A DNA stretch of 64,000 nt from Thermohalobaculum sp039815685 (GCA_039815685.1 JBCBYV010000017.1:38150-102149), one strand, 5' to 3'; counted from the stretch's first letter, positions 26,574 to 34,693 are shown. Translations and numbers: made by a program. The notes: a model not told the origin generated them from the sequence alone.

Positions 26574-27044
26574 ATGGAAGCGGAAAACGCAAAGCGGCTC
26601 CTGAACAAGAACGGCGAGATCATCCCGGACTGGGCGGCCGGCATCGGCCTCGCCGTCATGGTCGGCTCGCTCGCCCTCACGGCCTGGGCCAGCACGGGCC
26701 GCGACAGCGCCCCGCCCACCGCCGTCTCGGAGACGCCCGTGACGGCGGAGCGGCTCGTCACCTTCACCGAAACCTCGCGCGACAACGGCCGCGTCGTCCT
26801 GCACGACGCGGAGACCGGCGCGCTGATCGCGGAATACACACCTGAGGACAGCGGCTTTATCGGCAGCCTCGAGCGGGTCGTCGCCTATCGCCGCCAGACG
26901 CAGGGCATCGCCATGAGCGAGCCCTTCCGCCTCACCGCCCATGCCGACGGAAAGATCTCATTCGTCGACACTGCCACCGGCCAAATGATCGATATCAATG
27001 CGTTCGGGCCGGGCAACACCAAGGCTGCCGCTGCCCTTTTCTGA
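26574..27044 (+). CDS. puhC: Photosynthetic complex assembly protein PuhC
   Basis: PuhC (156 residues) supports LH1/reaction-centre organisation. One membrane helix (AGIGLAVMVGSLALTAWAS, about 24-42) is followed by a periplasmic domain with the family motif DNGRVVLHDAETGALIAEY and a C-terminal SEPFRLTAHADGKISFVD stretch. The ATG at 26574 has TGAGG at good spacing. A GTG at 26562 overlapping the puhB stop is also possible but would leave no ribosome site. Confidence 0.93.
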   Translation: MEAENAKRLLNKNGEIIPDWAAGIGLAVMVGSLALTAWASTGRDSAPPTAVSETPVTAERLVTFTETSRDNGRVVLHDAETGALIAEYTPEDSGFIGSLERVVAYRRQTQGIAMSEPFRLTAHADGKISFVDTATGQMIDINAFGPGNTKAAAALF

Positions 27045-27084
27045 TCCGGGGCACGGCTCATAAGAAGAAGAGGACCTGGGAACC

Positions 27085-27381
27085 ATGAAGCTACTGTCGC
27101 GAGAGCGGCTAGAGGTCCACTGCAAGGTGATCGTCACGAACACCTTCGACAGCCTCGAAGCCCATGTGGAACTGCCCGAGAGCGTCAAGCTCGCTCCGGG
27201 CGATGAAGTGCTGGTCCACGGCCGGCCCATCGAAGTGCCCTACGGCCAGGTGCAGTCCTTCGAGCGCCGCGCCACCGTCACCCGCGCCCATGCGCTCGAG
27301 CGCATGTGGACCAAGGCGACGGGCGATCTCGAATACATGGAGCTGCTCGAGTTCTCCTTCTCCGAGGAGGCCCTGTCATGA
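27085..27381 (+). CDS. Conserved hypothetical PGC protein between puhC and acsF
   Basis: A 98-residue soluble protein with no recognised domain. It reads as beta-strand rich (LEVHCKVIVTNTFDSLEAHVEL; DEVLVHGRPIEVPYG) with an acidic C-terminus. Genes of similar size occur at this point in other alphaproteobacterial PGCs, so it is real, but no function is known to me. It has GGGAACC upstream of the ATG and its stop overlaps the acsF start (ATGA). That coupling suggests a role with AcsF, the diiron cyclase, perhaps as an accessory or stability factor; this is inference. Confidence 0.8.
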   Translation: MKLLSRERLEVHCKVIVTNTFDSLEAHVELPESVKLAPGDEVLVHGRPIEVPYGQVQSFERRATVTRAHALERMWTKATGDLEYMELLEFSFSEEALS

Positions 27382-28475
27382 ACGCGCACAACAAGGGCAT
27401 GACTTCGGGCGAAGTCGTCGCTCGCGAGATCCAGGGCGATTTCGCGGTCAACGAGACGACGCGCATGGCACAGGAGACGACCCTTCTCGACCCGCGCTTC
27501 TACACGACCGATTTCGAAGCGCTGGACGCGACGGATGTCGAGCCCGTGCGCGGCGACTGGGACAAGCTCCTCGCCGAGATGCGGGCCGACCCGAACAAGG
27601 GCCACTTCAAGAAGAACGAGGAGTGGGACAAGATCGATTTCGACGCGCTCACGCCGGAGCTGCGCCGCGAGTTCATCGACTTTCTCGTCAGCTCCCTCAC
27701 GGCCGAGTTCTCGGGCTGCGTCCTCTACAAGGAGATGAAGCGCCGCGGCTCGAACAAGGATATCTGCGAGCTCTTCAGCTTCATGAGCCGTGACGAGGCC
27801 CGCCATGCCGGCTTCATCAACGACGCGCTCAAGGAAGCGAATGTGGGCGTCAATCTCGGCTTCCTGACGAAGACGAAGAAGTACACCTATTTCCGCCCGA
27901 AGTTCATCTACTACGCCACCTATCTCTCCGAGAAGATCGGCTACGCGCGCTACATCACGATCTATCGTCACCTGGAGAAGAACCAGGACCAGCGCTTCCA
28001 CCCGATCTTCAAGTGGTTTCGGCAGTGGTGCAATGACGAGTTCCGCCACGGCGAGGCCTTCGCGCTTCTGATGCGGGCCGACCCCAAGCTCACCTCCGGC
28101 ACCAACCGACTCTGGATCCGCTTCTTCCTGCTCGCCGTCTTCACCACGATGTGGGTGCGCGACCATATGCGCCCGGCCTTCCACGAGGCGCTCGGCGTGA
28201 AGATCGACGACTACGACAGGCGCGTGATCGGCCTCACCTCCGAGATCTCGCGGCAGTGCTTCCCCATCGAACTCGACCTCTCGGACAAGTTCTATGCGGA
28301 TTGCGAGCGCCTCTCGGACATCAACATGAAGATGGCAGCCTGCAAGGGCCCCCTCGGCGCCGTGCGCCGCGCGGGGCTCGGCCTCAGGGCCGCCAGCATC
28401 TTCCTGCGCATGTATCTCCGCCCCGTTAAGGAGAACAAGTTGCCGGAGGATGTACGTCTCGAGCCCGTTTGGTGA
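27378..28475 (+). CDS. acsF: Aerobic Mg-protoporphyrin IX monomethyl ester oxidative cyclase
   Basis: AcsF (365 residues), a ferritin-like diiron oxygenase, forms the isocyclic ring E using O2. The diiron ligand region includes LTAEFSGCVLYKE, SRDEARHAGF and CNDEFRHGEAF (ExxH motifs). The segments KKNEEWDKIDFD and YFRPKFIYYATYLSEKIGYARYI are highly typical. Start is fixed by a 4-bp overlap with the upstream 98-aa gene. No anaerobic cyclase (bchE) is in the window, so ring E formation here appears oxygen dependent. Confidence 0.97.
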   Translation: MNAHNKGMTSGEVVAREIQGDFAVNETTRMAQETTLLDPRFYTTDFEALDATDVEPVRGDWDKLLAEMRADPNKGHFKKNEEWDKIDFDALTPELRREFIDFLVSSLTAEFSGCVLYKEMKRRGSNKDICELFSFMSRDEARHAGFINDALKEANVGVNLGFLTKTKKYTYFRPKFIYYATYLSEKIGYARYITIYRHLEKNQDQRFHPIFKWFRQWCNDEFRHGEAFALLMRADPKLTSGTNRLWIRFFLLAVFTTMWVRDHMRPAFHEALGVKIDDYDRRVIGLTSEISRQCFPIELDLSDKFYADCERLSDINMKMAACKGPLGAVRRAGLGLRAASIFLRMYLRPVKENKLPEDVRLEPVW

Positions 28476-28488
28476 GGACAACGCCGCA

Positions 28489-29520
28489 ATGATCGCCCTG
28501 CCTACCGTCCTGCTCGCCGTGCTGACCGCCCTCTTCCTGTGGTGGTTCAGCACCGGTGCGCTCCTCTGGCTCGCCCGCTGCGCCATCGCGCCGGCGGCGG
28601 CGACGTGGGCAAGGGCTGAGGGCGGGGCGATCGATCCCGAGACCGGGCAGCGGGGCGTGCACCAGGGCGAGCAGCGGGATGAGCAGCGGGGCGGGCAGAA
28701 GAACGCCCTTCTCGGCGCCTGCGTACTCCTCGGCGTCTCGCTCTACGGCTCGGCGTCGCTCAGTGGCACGGCGACGGTCGAGGCCGCCTATCTCTCGTTT
28801 CTCTGTGGGCTCGGCGCCTGGGGCTTCGTGGAGCTGACCTTCCTGACCGGTGTGCTCACCGGCCCGGTGACCCGCCCTTGCCCGCCGCATGCGACGGGGC
28901 TCCGTCGCTTTGGCCTCGCCGTCGGCACGCTTCTCTGGCACGAGCTTGCGATCCTTGGCGTCGGAGCCGCGCTGATCGCCCTCTCCTGGGGCGCCCCGAA
29001 CCAGACTGGCGCCTGGAGCTTCGCGCTCCTGATGGCGCTCCGCATCTCGGCCAAGCTCAACCTCTTCCTCGGCGTACCCTACCCGCCGACAGCACTCCTG
29101 CCCCGCCCGCTCGCCCATCTCGAGAGCTACTTCCGCGTGCGCCGTTTCACGCTGCTCCTGCCCGTCGCGATCACCACGGCCACCGCGCTCGCCACTCTCA
29201 TCGCCTGGCGCGCGGCAAGCCCCTCGATCGACGCCTTCAGCGCCACGGCCTACGCCCTCATCTGGACGCTGCTGGTGCTCGGCATCGCGGAGCACTGGTT
29301 CTTGATCCTGCCCGTTCGGGAGAGCGCGCTCTGGCGCTGGTTCTTGGAGCGGGAGAGCCCATCCGACGCCCCGATCGGGCGGTCGGATACCGGCACTACG
29401 CACACCCGCGTCATAGCGTCCGATACTGGCGCCAAAAACACCTTTGGCCCATACATACCGATCACAACCGAAGGCACCAGCAACGAAAAGGGTGGCACGG
29501 CCAGCCCGGAAGCCGCCTGA
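28489..29520 (+). CDS. puhE: Photosynthetic complex assembly protein PuhE
   Basis: PuhE (about 343 residues) is a polytopic membrane protein (DUF3623) linked to reaction-centre and bacteriochlorophyll levels. Seven or so hydrophobic segments are visible, with the family stretch GAWGFVELTFLTGVLTGP, ALLMALRISAKLNLFLGVP and WTLLVLGIAEHWFLILPV. The ATG at 28489 follows the GAGG just after the acsF stop; an ATG at 28450 would overlap acsF. The last ~60 residues (SDTGTTHTRVIASDTGAKNT) are hydrophilic, lower in GC and unlike the rest. Confidence 0.92.
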   Translation: MIALPTVLLAVLTALFLWWFSTGALLWLARCAIAPAAATWARAEGGAIDPETGQRGVHQGEQRDEQRGGQKNALLGACVLLGVSLYGSASLSGTATVEAAYLSFLCGLGAWGFVELTFLTGVLTGPVTRPCPPHATGLRRFGLAVGTLLWHELAILGVGAALIALSWGAPNQTGAWSFALLMALRISAKLNLFLGVPYPPTALLPRPLAHLESYFRVRRFTLLLPVAITTATALATLIAWRAASPSIDAFSATAYALIWTLLVLGIAEHWFLILPVRESALWRWFLERESPSDAPIGRSDTGTTHTRVIASDTGAKNTFGPYIPITTEGTSNEKGGTASPEAA

Positions 29521-29539
29521 AAGAGGAGCCCTGGAACCC

Positions 29540-30766
29540 ATGGACTACGAAGCTTTCTTCAAGGCCCGCATCGACGACCTGCATGACGAGGGCCGCTACC
29601 GGGTCTTCCACGAGCTCGAGCGCCATCAGGGCCAGTTTCCGCGCGCGACGCGTCACAATACGCGGTCGAACCGACGCGACGTGACGGTCTGGTGCTCCAA
29701 CGACTATCTCGGCATGGGCCAGCACCCCGCGGTCATGGGGGCGATGAAGGACGCGATCGACCAGTGTGGCGCGGGCGCGGGCGGGACGCGCAACATCTCG
29801 GGCACCAACATTCACCATGTCGCCCTCGAGAACGAGCTGGCCGACCTCCACGGCAAGGAAGCCGCCCTCCTCTTCACCTCGGGCTATGTGTCGAACTGGG
29901 CGGCCCTCGGCACCCTCGGCAGCCAGATGCCGGGTGCGGTGATCCTCTCGGACGCGCTCAACCACGCTTCGATGATCGAGGGCATCCGCCACAGCCGCGC
30001 CGATAAGCGGATCTGGAAGCACAACGATGTCGAGGACCTCGACCGCAAGCTCTCCGAGATCGAGGACGGTCGCGCCAAGATCGTCGCCTTCGAAAGCGTC
30101 TACTCGATGGACGGCGACATCGCGCCGATCGCGGAGATCCTGGACGTCTGCGAAGCGCATGGCGCGCTCAGCTATATCGACGAGGTGCATGCCGTCGGCA
30201 TGTACGGCCCCCGCGGCGGCGGCGTGGCCGAGCGTGAGGGTCTGATGGACCGCATCACGGTGATCGAGGGCACGCTCGGCAAGGCCTTCGGTGTCATGGG
30301 TGGCTATATCGCGGCCTCCGCTGCCCTGTGCGACTTTGTGCGGAGCTACGCCTCGGGCTTCATCTTCACTACGGCCCTGCCCCCCGCCGTCGCCGCCGGC
30401 GCCGCCACCGCGATCCGCCACCTCAAAGAAAGCTCCGAAGAGCGGGACGTTCAGAAGGAGAACGTCGCCGTCCTGCGCGAGCGCCTCGACCAGATCGGCA
30501 TCCCGCATCTGCCGAACCCCAGCCACATCGTGCCGGTCATGGTCGGCGACCCGGTGAAGTGCAAATGGCTCTCGGACCGGCTCCTCGACGAATGGGGCAT
30601 CTACGTCCAGCCGATCAACTACCCCACGGTGCCGCGCGGGACCGAACGCCTGCGCTTCACGCCCGGGCCGCTCCATACGCCCGAGGATATCGACCGGCTG
30701 ACCGAGGCGCTTTCCTCGCTCTGGTCCGAGTGCAAGCTCGCCCGCATGCCCTGCGCCGCCCAGTAG
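29540..30766 (+). CDS. hemA: 5-aminolevulinate synthase
   Basis: HemA (408 residues) condenses glycine and succinyl-CoA to 5-aminolevulinate with pyridoxal phosphate, the first step of tetrapyrrole synthesis. The PLP lysine lies in EGTLGKAFGVMGGY (about residue 248). SNDYLGMGQHPAV, GAGAGGTRNISGTNIHH and SYIDEVHAVGMYG are hallmark motifs. The start at 29540 has AAGAGGAG upstream, 19 bp after puhE. Location at the end of the puh operon ties precursor supply to photosystem synthesis. A second copy elsewhere in the genome is common in this group. Confidence 0.98.
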   Translation: MDYEAFFKARIDDLHDEGRYRVFHELERHQGQFPRATRHNTRSNRRDVTVWCSNDYLGMGQHPAVMGAMKDAIDQCGAGAGGTRNISGTNIHHVALENELADLHGKEAALLFTSGYVSNWAALGTLGSQMPGAVILSDALNHASMIEGIRHSRADKRIWKHNDVEDLDRKLSEIEDGRAKIVAFESVYSMDGDIAPIAEILDVCEAHGALSYIDEVHAVGMYGPRGGGVAEREGLMDRITVIEGTLGKAFGVMGGYIAASAALCDFVRSYASGFIFTTALPPAVAAGAATAIRHLKESSEERDVQKENVAVLRERLDQIGIPHLPNPSHIVPVMVGDPVKCKWLSDRLLDEWGIYVQPINYPTVPRGTERLRFTPGPLHTPEDIDRLTEALSSLWSECKLARMPCAAQ

Positions 30767-30794
30767 AGCGGCAACCGGGCCGGAACGCGTCACG

Positions 30795-31712
30795 ATGCCC
30801 CCGCCGATGCCGCATGACGACGGCCTCGAGGCGGACATCGCGGAACACCGGCCCTTCTCGACCGATGACGACCCCAGGGACGGCGCTGTCCCGGCCGAAG
30901 AGCCGGGACCTCCTGCCTTGGCGCCACAGCCGGCGCCTGTGGCGGCCAGCGCGCCGCGCAGCCGCCTCTCCTACACGCGTCCCGCCGCTCTGACAGGCCA
31001 TCATGCGGGAAGCCAGGTCGTCACGCTCACCTGCTATCGCTTCGAGCGGCCCCTCGCCCGCCTCCGCCAGATCGGCAGCATGGCGCTCGGCCCGCGCGTG
31101 CTCGCCCGACTGCCGGGCTGCGGCTTCGCGCGCATGATGGGCACGGGCACCGGCGAGGGCTTCGATCCGGCCCCGAACACGGCTGTCTGGACCGTGCTCG
31201 CGGCCTGGGAAGACAGGGACGCCGCCGCGCGCGGTCTCGGAGCGCGACCCTTCGCCGCCCGAGCCGCGAGAGCCGAGGAGCACTGCACCATCACCATGGC
31301 GCCGCTGACGACGACCGGTCGCTGGGGCGGCGTCGAACCCTTCGAGTGCAGCGAGACGAGCGGCGCCCCGAGCCTCGGCGACCGGCCGCTCGCCGTCCTC
31401 ACCCGCGCAACCGTGAAGCCGCGGCATGCCTGGGCGTTCTGGAGCCGCGTGCCCGCCATCAACCGCCAGATCGCGGCCGGGCCGGGCATGCTCTTCCGCC
31501 TCGGCATGGGCGAGGTGCCGCTCCTCCATCAGGTGACCTTCAGCGTCTGGCGGAGCGCCGAGGCGATGCGCGCCTTCGCCTATCGCGGCGAGGGCCATCG
31601 CACCGCCATCGCGGCCGTCCGCTCGGGCGACTGGTTCTCGGAGGAGCTCTTCGCCCGCTTCGCCGTCCTGGACACCGAAGGCAGCTGGCAAGGCAAACCC
31701 CTCCTCGCCTAG
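30795..31712 (+). CDS. crtA: Spheroidene monooxygenase
   Basis: CrtA oxidises spheroidene to spheroidenone (and related acyclic carotenoids) with O2. The family core begins at about residue 73 (QVVTLTCYRFERPLARLRQIGSMALGP) and includes FARMMGTGTGEGFDP and SVWRSAEAMRAFAYRGEGH near the end. The first ~70 residues are acidic/Pro-Ala rich with no similarity to CrtA; either a true extension or a start placed too far upstream, though no good ATG or GTG precedes the core. It lies 28 bp after hemA, not in its usual Rhodobacter place beside crtIB, and ends facing pufM. Confidence 0.9.
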   Translation: MPPPMPHDDGLEADIAEHRPFSTDDDPRDGAVPAEEPGPPALAPQPAPVAASAPRSRLSYTRPAALTGHHAGSQVVTLTCYRFERPLARLRQIGSMALGPRVLARLPGCGFARMMGTGTGEGFDPAPNTAVWTVLAAWEDRDAAARGLGARPFAARAARAEEHCTITMAPLTTTGRWGGVEPFECSETSGAPSLGDRPLAVLTRATVKPRHAWAFWSRVPAINRQIAAGPGMLFRLGMGEVPLLHQVTFSVWRSAEAMRAFAYRGEGHRTAIAAVRSGDWFSEELFARFAVLDTEGSWQGKPLLA

Positions 31713-31866
31713 CGGATCAGCCGAGACGACCGAGAGCCCATTGCCGGACTTGATCCGTCGCTCCCGATCGCCCCAACACACTGGAAACGATGAGTTCTCC
31801 GGACTCCCGGGTCACGCCCGGGGGTAATCTCCATGGGCTCGCTCTGTCTGCGTCGATCCACCAGAG

Positions 31867-31978
31867 CGCCATCCGCTCGGCCTGCGCCATTGTCGTCATC
31901 GCCGGGCTTGACCCGGCGATCCAAGGCATCGGGACCTGTGTTGTGGTGTTGGACGCCCCGGCCAAGCCGGGGGATGGC
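31867..31978 (+). repeat. Dispersed repeat, copy 2, with long inverted-repeat arms
   Basis: The first 70 bp match 6783-6853 in inverted orientation. Within it, gtcatcgccgggcttgaccc and the distal gccccggccaagccgggggatggc form a loose stem. It belongs to the CCGGGCTTGACCCGG family found in at least six gaps here. Confidence 0.7.
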
Positions 31979-32036
31979 AGGCTCGTTCGAACGGCTTTGT
32001 CAGGTCTGACGCGTGAGGAGCTTCGGCAAAGAGAAA

Positions 32037-32060
32037 GGCGCCGCCCCGGGGGGCGGCGCC
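32037..32060. terminator. Bidirectional GC-rich hairpin terminator
   Basis: Arms GGCGCCGCCCC (32037-32047) and GGGGCGGCGCC (32050-32060) are perfect complements. On the plus strand TGTTTT follows; on the minus strand TTTCTCTTT follows. It lies 44 bp past the pufM stop and 324 bp past the crtA stop, so it should stop both transcripts. Confidence 0.8.
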
Positions 32061-32103
32061 TGTTTTCCGGCGTCCTCCCGCGCGGCGGCGGGAGGGCTGG
32101 GCG

Positions 32104-33060
32104 TCAGTAGACGCCCGGGATGTTCCCGTCCGGGTATTGCGGCTGGTAGTGATGGTCCGCCGCCCACTGGTACCAGTCCTGCACCACCGGCCCGCTCAGG
32201 AGGATGCCGATACCGCCCGTGAGCGTGGTCAGCACCGCGAACCACCAGGCCCAGCGATGGATCGACTCCATCGTCGCGTTGAAGCCCATGGTCCAGCGCC
32301 AGAAGAGCGCCGCCCGCTCGGAGGCCGTGCCGCGATCGACGATCTGCTCGATCTCCCGATCCGCCCCCAGCCGCGAGCAGGCCAGGATCGTCGCCCCGTG
32401 CATCGCGAAGAGGAGTGCTGAGCCGAAGAGGAAGACGATCGAGAGCGCGTGGAACGGGTTGTAGAAGAGATTCCCGTGCGCGACCGAGAAGTTCAGCGTC
32501 CAGTCGAGATGGGTGAAGATCCCGTAGGGCACCGCCTCGGACCACGAGCCCATCAGGATCGGACGGAAGAGGCCGAGCACGAGGAAGAGCCAGATCGCCG
32601 AGGCGAAGGCGTAGGCAACATGCTTGCCCATTCCGAGCGACTGTGCCCGCTCCCATGTCCGCACCCACCAGAGCAGCACGGCGATCAGCAGGAAGAGCGA
32701 GGCGATCAGGAACCACCCGCCATCGTTCAGAGGCGGGAAGGAAAGCCCGTATTCCTCCGGCGGCGGATCGAGCGAGAGATAGAAGAGGTTGCCCACGAAC
32801 TGCAGCGGGTTCCAGTTGACCGAAGCGAGCATGTTGAGCCCGACGATCACGAACCAGAGCGTGCCGCAGAAGATCGAGGCAAAGCCCAACCCGCCGATAT
32901 AGATCGGGCCGATCTGCGCGTTCCCGATCTTGCCGACCAGCCAGGAGAACCCGCCTTCGCCGGCACGTGACCAGGTGTCCCGGTCCGACGGGATCCCCGC
33001 CTCTGGCTCACCGCGTACCTGCGTCTGCGTGAAGATGTTTTGGTATTCGATCATTGGCAT
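32104..33060 (-). CDS. pufM: Photosynthetic reaction centre M subunit
   Basis: PufM (318 residues) forms the L/M core with five membrane helices, binding bacteriochlorophylls, bacteriopheophytin, QA and non-haem iron. Family landmarks: EYQNIFTQTQVRG start, HLDWTLNFSVAHGNLFYNPFHALSI (special-pair and accessory His), LFAMHGATILA and ESIHRWAWWF (iron ligand His). It ends with GNIPGVY, without a cytochrome-type or PufX extension. The ATG at 33060 follows GAGGAGGT. It is the last gene of the puf operon. Confidence 0.99.
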   Translation of the reverse strand: MPMIEYQNIFTQTQVRGEPEAGIPSDRDTWSRAGEGGFSWLVGKIGNAQIGPIYIGGLGFASIFCGTLWFVIVGLNMLASVNWNPLQFVGNLFYLSLDPPPEEYGLSFPPLNDGGWFLIASLFLLIAVLLWWVRTWERAQSLGMGKHVAYAFASAIWLFLVLGLFRPILMGSWSEAVPYGIFTHLDWTLNFSVAHGNLFYNPFHALSIVFLFGSALLFAMHGATILACSRLGADREIEQIVDRGTASERAALFWRWTMGFNATMESIHRWAWWFAVLTTLTGGIGILLSGPVVQDWYQWAADHHYQPQYPDGNIPGVY

Positions 33061-33073
33061 GGTTCATACCTCC

Positions 33074-33934
33074 TCACTGAAAGGAGCCTTCCTCGAGTGG
33101 GCCCCAGATCGGCAGCTCGGGCCACCAGGTCCACCAATCGGCCCACGAGCCTTCCCAGGCCGGGCCCGAGATGACGATGCAGACCGCCGACCAGAAGCCC
33201 GCGTTGAGCGCGAGGAAGAGGCCGAGCCGGTGAATGCCGAGGGTGCCGATCGAGTAGCCGATCAGGTCGCGGAAATAGGTGTCCTCGTGCTCCGGCGTCT
33301 TGACCGTCTCGCCCTTCTCGGGGTTCACCGCCGAGAGGATGAGCGAGCCGTGCAGCGCGAGTGCAAGACACGTGGTGAAGAAGAACGTCACCGCGATCAT
33401 ATGCGCCGGGTTGTAGAGGAAGTTGCCGTAGGTGTAGCCGACATAGGACACCCAATCGAGGTGACTGAAGATGCCATACGGGAAGGCATAGCCCCAGGCG
33501 CCCAGCAGCACCGGGCGGATCACCTGCAGCGTGAAGTAGGCGAAGATCGCGAAGCTGAAGGCGATCGGCACATGCAGCGCCATGCCGAGCTTGCGGCTGA
33601 TCTCCACCATCCTGAGCGCCCAGCTGACGAAGGCGCCGAGCGCGCAGATGCTGATCATCTGGAAGAGGCCGCCCTCGTTCATCGGCGCGAGCCCCAGGCC
33701 CACATCGATCGAGGGTGGCGCGATATGGATCGTCCAGAGGTTCACGCCGTCCATCACCTGCGCCTGCATGGAGGCGCCATAAGCGATCAGCAGGGTTCCG
33801 AGGACGGCGAAGAACACGCTCGTGACACCGAAGAAGCCCACGTAAAAAGGCCCCACCCAGAAGTCGAACATGTCTCCGCCGATAATCGTGCCGCCTCGGA
33901 CGCGGTACTTTCTCTCGAAGTTGAGCAAGGCCAT
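33074..33934 (-). CDS. pufL: Photosynthetic reaction centre L subunit
   Basis: PufL (286 residues) is the second core subunit, carrying the active electron branch and the QB site. It starts MALLNFERKYRVRGGTIIGG behind the strong site GGAGGATAAA. HLDWVSYVGYTYGNFLYNPAHMIA carries chlorophyll ligands, LALHGSLILSAVNPEKGE and TLGIHRLGLFLAL the iron/His ligands. The gap to pufM is 13 bp; the gap upstream to pufA is 119 bp and contains a strong hairpin. Confidence 0.99.
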   Translation of the reverse strand: MALLNFERKYRVRGGTIIGGDMFDFWVGPFYVGFFGVTSVFFAVLGTLLIAYGASMQAQVMDGVNLWTIHIAPPSIDVGLGLAPMNEGGLFQMISICALGAFVSWALRMVEISRKLGMALHVPIAFSFAIFAYFTLQVIRPVLLGAWGYAFPYGIFSHLDWVSYVGYTYGNFLYNPAHMIAVTFFFTTCLALALHGSLILSAVNPEKGETVKTPEHEDTYFRDLIGYSIGTLGIHRLGLFLALNAGFWSAVCIVISGPAWEGSWADWWTWWPELPIWGPLEEGSFQ

Positions 33935-34004
33935 CGGTTTATCCTCCGTGCATCTGGCCCGCGACGGGCGCGGCCGCCAGCACCTTGAGCCTCCATGGTC
34001 CGCC

Positions 34005-34032
34005 GGGGCCGGCACGGCATGCGGCCGGCCCC
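34005..34032 (-). promoter_or_regulatory. pufA-pufL intercistronic mRNA hairpin
   Basis: Perfect 9-bp all-GC stem (arms 34005-34013 and 34024-34032) with a 10-nt loop, in the 119-bp gap after pufA. In Rhodobacter, hairpins at this position shield the 3' end of the pufBA message from decay, giving excess antenna over reaction centre mRNA. The same role is likely here. Confidence 0.75.
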
Positions 34033-34053
34033 AGCGCTCTTTTCAGGTCGGCG

Positions 34054-34248
34054 TCAACCGATCCGGGTGTCCATCTCGATCACCGCCTCCGAGACCGAAG
34101 CGGTCGTCGGGCCGTCCAGCCAGTTGAACCGGTCGGTCGAGAGCACCACCAGGTGGATGAGCGCGGCGAGCGAGAACAGGAAGATCGCCTGGGCGATCAG
34201 CACCGTCCGCGGATCGAAGACGAGCCAGATTTTATAGAACTTTTGCAT
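34054..34248 (-). CDS. pufA: LH1 antenna alpha subunit
   Basis: PufA (64 residues) is the alpha polypeptide of the core antenna. Start MQKFYKIWLVFDPRTVLIAQ is classic. One membrane helix (VLIAQAIFLFSLAALIHLVVLS) contains the bacteriochlorophyll ligand His32. The C-terminal tail (NWLDGPTTASVSEAVIEM) is of normal length. It follows pufB by 14 bp with GGAGGACC upstream of the ATG. Confidence 0.98.
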   Translation of the reverse strand: MQKFYKIWLVFDPRTVLIAQAIFLFSLAALIHLVVLSTDRFNWLDGPTTASVSEAVIEMDTRIG

Positions 34249-34262
34249 CTGTCAGGTCCTCC

Positions 34263-34481
34263 TCACACGAGCGCCGAGAGCGCTGCCTCGGCAACCTTCG
34301 TCGCCCCCTCGAGCGCGGCGTAGCCACCCTCTTCCGGGAACCAAGGACGCCACAGCCACACGAGCAGGTGCGCGACCACGGCGACGCCGGTAAAGAGCAC
34401 GAGGCCGCTCATGTAGACTTCATGGAAGTCCTTCGCTTCCTCGTCGGTAAGGCCCGTGAGCGAGCCTTTTTCTTCAGCCAT
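34263..34481 (-). CDS. pufB: LH1 antenna beta subunit with C-terminal extension
   Basis: PufB (72 residues), the beta polypeptide of LH1. LTGLTDEEAKDFHEVYMSGL with His20, then the single helix and ligand His38 in VAVVAHLLVWLWRPWF are typical. Most LH1 beta chains end at about RPWF (here 45-48); this one runs on for 24 residues, with an Ala-rich predicted helix (EGATKVAEAALSALV) on the periplasmic side. First antenna gene after pufQ, with GGAGGTGAAGA upstream. Confidence 0.97.
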   Translation of the reverse strand: MAEEKGSLTGLTDEEAKDFHEVYMSGLVLFTGVAVVAHLLVWLWRPWFPEEGGYAALEGATKVAEAALSALV

Positions 34482-34693
34482 TCTTCACCTCCGGCTGCTG
34501 GCCCGTTGTCCTCTCGCGAGGGGGCCGTTACCGCACCCGATCCCGTGCGGCGGGGATGGTTCGAGGCCGTGGCCCCTTGCCAGCGCCCCCCGGGGTTGCC
34601 CCTGGAGGACCTCCTCCACACCCGTTCCGCGGCCGGAGCCACGGGCAGGGAGCGGAGCCTTCGCACCGCCGGTCGCCCGGCGGATCCCGTCCC

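Larger units (their letters stand above)
31713..32103. other. 391-bp intergenic region between convergent crtA and pufM
   Basis: No credible coding sequence is present. It holds inverted-repeat material (a long copy at 31867-31978) and a GC-rich hairpin (32037-32060) that should end both the hemA-crtA and the puf transcripts. The place where pufX or pufC would lie in other purple bacteria is empty. Confidence 0.65.

Noticed and set aside
28450..28488. Earlier ATG for puhE at 28450
   Set aside because: Would overlap acsF by 26 bp and add residues before the first membrane helix; the ATG at 28489 has GAGG upstream.
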